From JBHEMK01 sp046262635 (lineage in GTDB: Bacteria; Actinomycetota; Thermoleophilia; Gaiellales; Gaiellaceae), in NCBI GenBank assembly GCA_046262635.1, contig JBHEMK010000063.1, forward strand, positions 1 to 8,969: 8,969 nucleotides of DNA, in the 5' to 3' direction. Positions 6,385 through 8,969 of the stretch are shown here, one piece after another; position 1 is the first letter of the stretch; every line of letters begins with the position of its first letter. A model generated the notes under the pieces. It was not told the origin of the DNA. It saw nothing but the letters and a program-made list of their open reading frames with translations, and ran no database searches. A program made the position numbers and the translations under genes.

Positions 6385-7595
6385 AGGAGATCTTCCGCGT
6401 CTCGCGCATGTGGCGCCCGCGCAGCGAGCTGAAGAAGCGCTACGACGTCGTCGTGATCGGCGGCGGCTCGCATGGCCTCGCCACGGCGTACTACCTCGCG
6501 AAGAACCACGGCGTGAAAAACGTCGCCGTGCTCGAGCAGTCGTACATCGGCTCGGGCGCCTCCGGCCGCAACACCACGATCATCCGCTCCAACTACCGCA
6601 CGCCGGAGGGCGCCGCGTTCTACAGCCGGAGCGTGAAGCTGTACGAGCAGCTCTCCGCGGAGCTGGATTTCAACCTGATGTTCTCGCAGCACGGGCACCT
6701 GACGCTCGCGCACTCCGACCGGGCGATGAACACGATGCAGGAGCGCGCGGAGGTGAACCAGCTGCTCGGGATCGACTCCCGGGTCGTTCTCCCGGGCGAG
6801 ATCGGGCGCCTCTGCCCGCAGATCAACCTCGGCCCGAACCAGACCTGGCCGATCCAGGGCGCGCTCTACCACGCGCCCGGCGGGATCATCCGCCACGACG
6901 CCGTGGTCTGGGGGCTCGCGCGCGGCGCGGACCGGCACGGCGTCGAGATCCACCCGGACACGGAGGTAACCGGGATCGAACGCGCGAACGGGCGCGTGAC
7001 GGCCGTTGAGACGAACCGCGGCCGTGTCGAGGCCGACGCCGTCGTGAGCGCCGTCGCCGGCTGGTCGACGCTCGTCTGCGGCTTCGCGGCGGTGCGGCTC
7101 CCGATCACGACGCACATCCTCCAGGCGTTCGTGACGGAGCCGACCAAGCCGTTCCTCGACGTGGTGATCGTCTCCGCGCAGATGCACGTCTACATCTCGC
7201 AGACCGACCGGGGCGAGTTCTTGATCGGCGCCGAGATCGAGCCTTACACGACGTACAAGTCGGTCGGCACATTTCCGTTTCTGGAGATCTCCGCGCGTCA
7301 CACGCTCGAGCTCTTCCCGCAGCTCGAGCGGCTTAGGGTGCTGCGCACCTGGACGGGCCTCTGCGACCTTTCACCCGACTACAGCCCGATCCTCGGCAAG
7401 ACGGAGGTCGAGAACCTCCACGTCTCGGCCGGCTGGGGGACCTACGGCTTCAAGGCCGCCCCGATCGTCGGCACGACGCTGGCCGAGCTCGTGGCAACCG
7501 GCCGCACGCCGCACCTGATCGAGTCGTTCGCGCTGGAGCGCTTCTACAAGGACGAGCTCGTCTCGGAGCTCGCCGCCGCCGCCGTCTCGCACTGA
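6381..7595 (+). CDS. soxB: Sarcosine oxidase/N-methylglutamate dehydrogenase-like beta subunit (FAD/FMN amine-oxidising)
   Basis: A 404-residue flavoprotein of the DAO/SoxB family, the subunit that oxidises the N-methyl amino acid. The FAD-binding N-terminus is YDVVVIGGGSHGLATAYYLA (21-40), followed by VLEQSYIGSGASGRNTTIIR (50-69). H172 in IIRHDAVVWG matches the histidine that carries covalent FMN at the alpha/beta interface of tetrameric sarcosine oxidase. K358 in GWGTYGFKAAP matches the lysine placed in oxygen activation in that enzyme. SPDYSPILG (331-339) is also typical. These residues indicate an active flavoenzyme but do not tell oxidase from dehydrogenase or reveal the substrate. The GTG start overlaps the soxG stop (GTGA) and has AAGGGG 8 bases before it (6367-6372). 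In most sox operons soxB comes first (BDAG); here it is last (DAGB). Confidence 0.93.
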   Translation: MKEIFRVSRMWRPRSELKKRYDVVVIGGGSHGLATAYYLAKNHGVKNVAVLEQSYIGSGASGRNTTIIRSNYRTPEGAAFYSRSVKLYEQLSAELDFNLMFSQHGHLTLAHSDRAMNTMQERAEVNQLLGIDSRVVLPGEIGRLCPQINLGPNQTWPIQGALYHAPGGIIRHDAVVWGLARGADRHGVEIHPDTEVTGIERANGRVTAVETNRGRVEADAVVSAVAGWSTLVCGFAAVRLPITTHILQAFVTEPTKPFLDVVIVSAQMHVYISQTDRGEFLIGAEIEPYTTYKSVGTFPFLEISARHTLELFPQLERLRVLRTWTGLCDLSPDYSPILGKTEVENLHVSAGWGTYGFKAAPIVGTTLAELVATGRTPHLIESFALERFYKDELVSELAAAAVSH

Positions 7596-7597
7596 AT

Positions 7598-8969
7598 CTA
7601 GAGCCCCAGCGGCACGTAGACCGACAGCTTCTTCTGCGCGTCCGCGACCGCCCGGAACGCGTCCCGGAGATGCGCGCGCGTGAGACGAGAAAGCCATGCG
7701 GGGTCGACGACGTTGTCGGGCTCGACCCCTGCCTCGAGTTGGGAGGCATGGTGGTCGAGCCGGACGCGCGCGACAATCTGAAACGCCTCACGCAGCGCGG
7801 AGGCTGTCTCGGCCTCGAGGGCGCCTGCCTCCTCGACGACGGTCAACCGGTCGATCGTGCTCGAGATTGTGACCCCGTTCGAGAGGGCGAGGAAGCGGGC
7901 GAGATTGGCGATGGGGATGACGCCGCCCTTCTTCAGGTCGACGCCGCGCGCGCCGCCGTTCGAACGGTCGAGCACGAGCGAGCGCCGAAAGCCGAGCGGC
8001 GGCTTGAAGTCGGTCGCCGTCCGCGCGAGGCGCCGCAGGAAGTCGGGCCGGTTCTGCGCCCCGCGCAGCACGGCCACGAGCGGTGGGGTGGCTTCGAGGC
8101 CGCCGGCCGTCTGGCGGAAGTCGAAGGCGACGTTGGCGCGGATCAGGTGCGACCGGTCGGGTGAGTCGAGGCAGCTGCGGAAGACGTCCACCCACCGCTC
8201 CTCGGGCATCCGCCAGAGTGGGTTGCTCGCGACGACCTGGTTGGGGTCGAGCGTGAAGCCGCAGCGCTCGAGGCCCCGGTTCACGTCCGCCGCGAACACC
8301 GCGAAGTACGCCTCAACCTCCGGGTCGTCCGGCGGGGCGTAGGCCAGGGCGTTCTCCAGATCCGAGCCGAGCGTGAACTCCCGGCGCGCGGTGCTGCCGA
8401 GGGCGAGCCACGACCACGCGGCCGGCGCCTGGCCGCGCCGCTCGATCGCGAAGTCGATCAGCCGAGCCGTGAACGAGTCGACCTGGAGGGAGAGCACTCG
8501 GCCGATGTCGGCGGGAGCGAGACTTGCGTCGAGCAGAGCGAGGAAGAGCGGCTGCAGCCGCTGCGCCACCCTCACGAGCTCGTCCTCGTCCCCGGCGCCG
8601 AGGACCGCGTGCCGCAAGGCGAACGGGCTGCGCGTCTCGAGCCCCGCGAGATCGGTGCTGGAAAGGACGCCCAGCACGCGCCGTGACGCGTCGACGACCA
8701 CGAGGTGGTCGGTGCCGGCGTCGAGCATTTCCACGACCGCGTCGACCGCGATCCGGTCCGGCGCGACCTGGACGGCCGGCTCCACGATCCTCGAGACCGG
8801 GTTCTCCGGCGAGAGGCCGCCCGCGACCACTCTGGATCGCAGCACGCTGTCGGTCAGGATCGACAGGTTGTCGCCGTCGCGCACGAGGATCGCGGAGGCG
8901 TGGTTGTCCGTCATCGTCTGCGCGGCGCGGCGGATGGTGACGCTGCCCTCGGCGTAGACCGGCGGGCGG
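7598..8969 (-). CDS. CBS-domain and DUF294-type putative nucleotidyltransferase signalling protein (N-terminus beyond window)
   Basis: The frame stays open to the right edge. The in-frame ATG at 8914 is internal, because the codons before it (VYAEGSVTIRRAAQTM) read as the start of the first CBS motif. Residue numbers below count from that ATG. A CBS pair spans the edge to about residue 92: VSRIVEPAVQVAPDRIAVDA (40-59) and HLVVVDASRRVLGVLSSTDL (70-89). A helical linker is followed by the DUF294 nucleotidyltransferase core LALGSTARREFTLGSDLENA (170-189), then a DUF294 C-terminal domain with DLKKGGVIPIANLARFLAL (326-344) and HHASQLEAG (388-396). Relatives often carry a cyclic-nucleotide-binding domain in front, which would lie outside the window. 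The family resembles GlnD-type signalling proteins, but targets are mostly unknown. The second acidic residue of the usual D-x-D pair is E187. It ends 2 bp from the soxB stop and faces it, so no shared operon is implied. Confidence 0.88.
   Translation of the reverse strand, partial: RPPVYAEGSVTIRRAAQTMTDNHASAILVRDGDNLSILTDSVLRSRVVAGGLSPENPVSRIVEPAVQVAPDRIAVDAVVEMLDAGTDHLVVVDASRRVLGVLSSTDLAGLETRSPFALRHAVLGAGDEDELVRVAQRLQPLFLALLDASLAPADIGRVLSLQVDSFTARLIDFAIERRGQAPAAWSWLALGSTARREFTLGSDLENALAYAPPDDPEVEAYFAVFAADVNRGLERCGFTLDPNQVVASNPLWRMPEERWVDVFRSCLDSPDRSHLIRANVAFDFRQTAGGLEATPPLVAVLRGAQNRPDFLRRLARTATDFKPPLGFRRSLVLDRSNGGARGVDLKKGGVIPIANLARFLALSNGVTISSTIDRLTVVEEAGALEAETASALREAFQIVARVRLDHHASQLEAGVEPDNVVDPAWLSRLTRAHLRDAFRAVADAQKKLSVYVPLGL

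Noticed and set aside
6153..7301. 382-residue - strand frame opposite soxG/soxB
   Set aside because: Composition is that of a shadow frame (Arg, Asp, His, Val), with no recognisable motif, and it lies opposite conserved sox genes.
8373..8957. 194-residue + strand frame at the right edge
   Set aside because: Ser/Arg-rich shadow opposite the CBS/DUF294-type gene.
1..8969. CRISPR array, tRNA/rRNA gene, insertion sequence or prophage signal
   Set aside because: No spaced direct repeats, no structural RNA pattern, no transposase or integrase frame; the window is almost fully covered by metabolic and regulatory genes.

Overview
This is a high-G+C window (G/C-rich third codon positions, GTG starts, overlapping genes) whose protein style suggests an actinobacterium, perhaps of the deep-branching soil lineages such as Thermoleophilia. 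That placement is inferred from composition only; there is no rRNA or marker gene. No mobile element, CRISPR array, tRNA or rRNA was seen, and no stretch over 300 bases lacks a gene.

Layout, left to right. (1) Positions 1-2165, + strand: the last 30 codons of an upstream gene, then two genes for split glutamate-synthase modules, a GXGXG beta-helix protein and an FMN-domain protein. This is the mgsABC/glxBCD arrangement. (2) Positions 2191-2964, - strand: an IclR-family regulator. (3) Positions 3012-7595, + strand: four overlapping genes for a heterotetrameric sarcosine-oxidase-like flavoenzyme in the order delta-alpha-gamma-beta (soxD-soxA-soxG-soxB). (4) From 7598 to the right edge, - strand: a CBS-domain/DUF294-type putative nucleotidyltransferase signalling protein, cut by the window edge and probably unrelated.

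The best overall reading is an N-methylglutamate-type pathway. The Mgs-like proteins would move a methylamine group onto a glutamate or 2-oxoglutarate skeleton. The Sox-like complex would then oxidise the N-methyl amino acid, releasing the methyl group as formaldehyde or methylene-tetrahydrofolate. The IclR regulator sits between the two operons and diverges from the sox operon over a 47-bp gap containing a perfect 6+6 inverted repeat. The gamma-glutamylmethylamide synthetase gene (gmaS) expected in this pathway is not in the window. Sarcosine or another N-methyl amino acid remains possible as the substrate.

Two features look atypical. The FMN-domain protein has no cysteine anywhere in the segment where glutamate synthases bind an iron-sulfur cluster. 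The SoxA-like alpha subunit has complete cysteine sets for two [2Fe-2S] clusters, which classical sarcosine oxidase alpha lacks, and has a shortened nucleotide-binding module. The redox wiring of both enzymes may therefore differ from the textbook versions.
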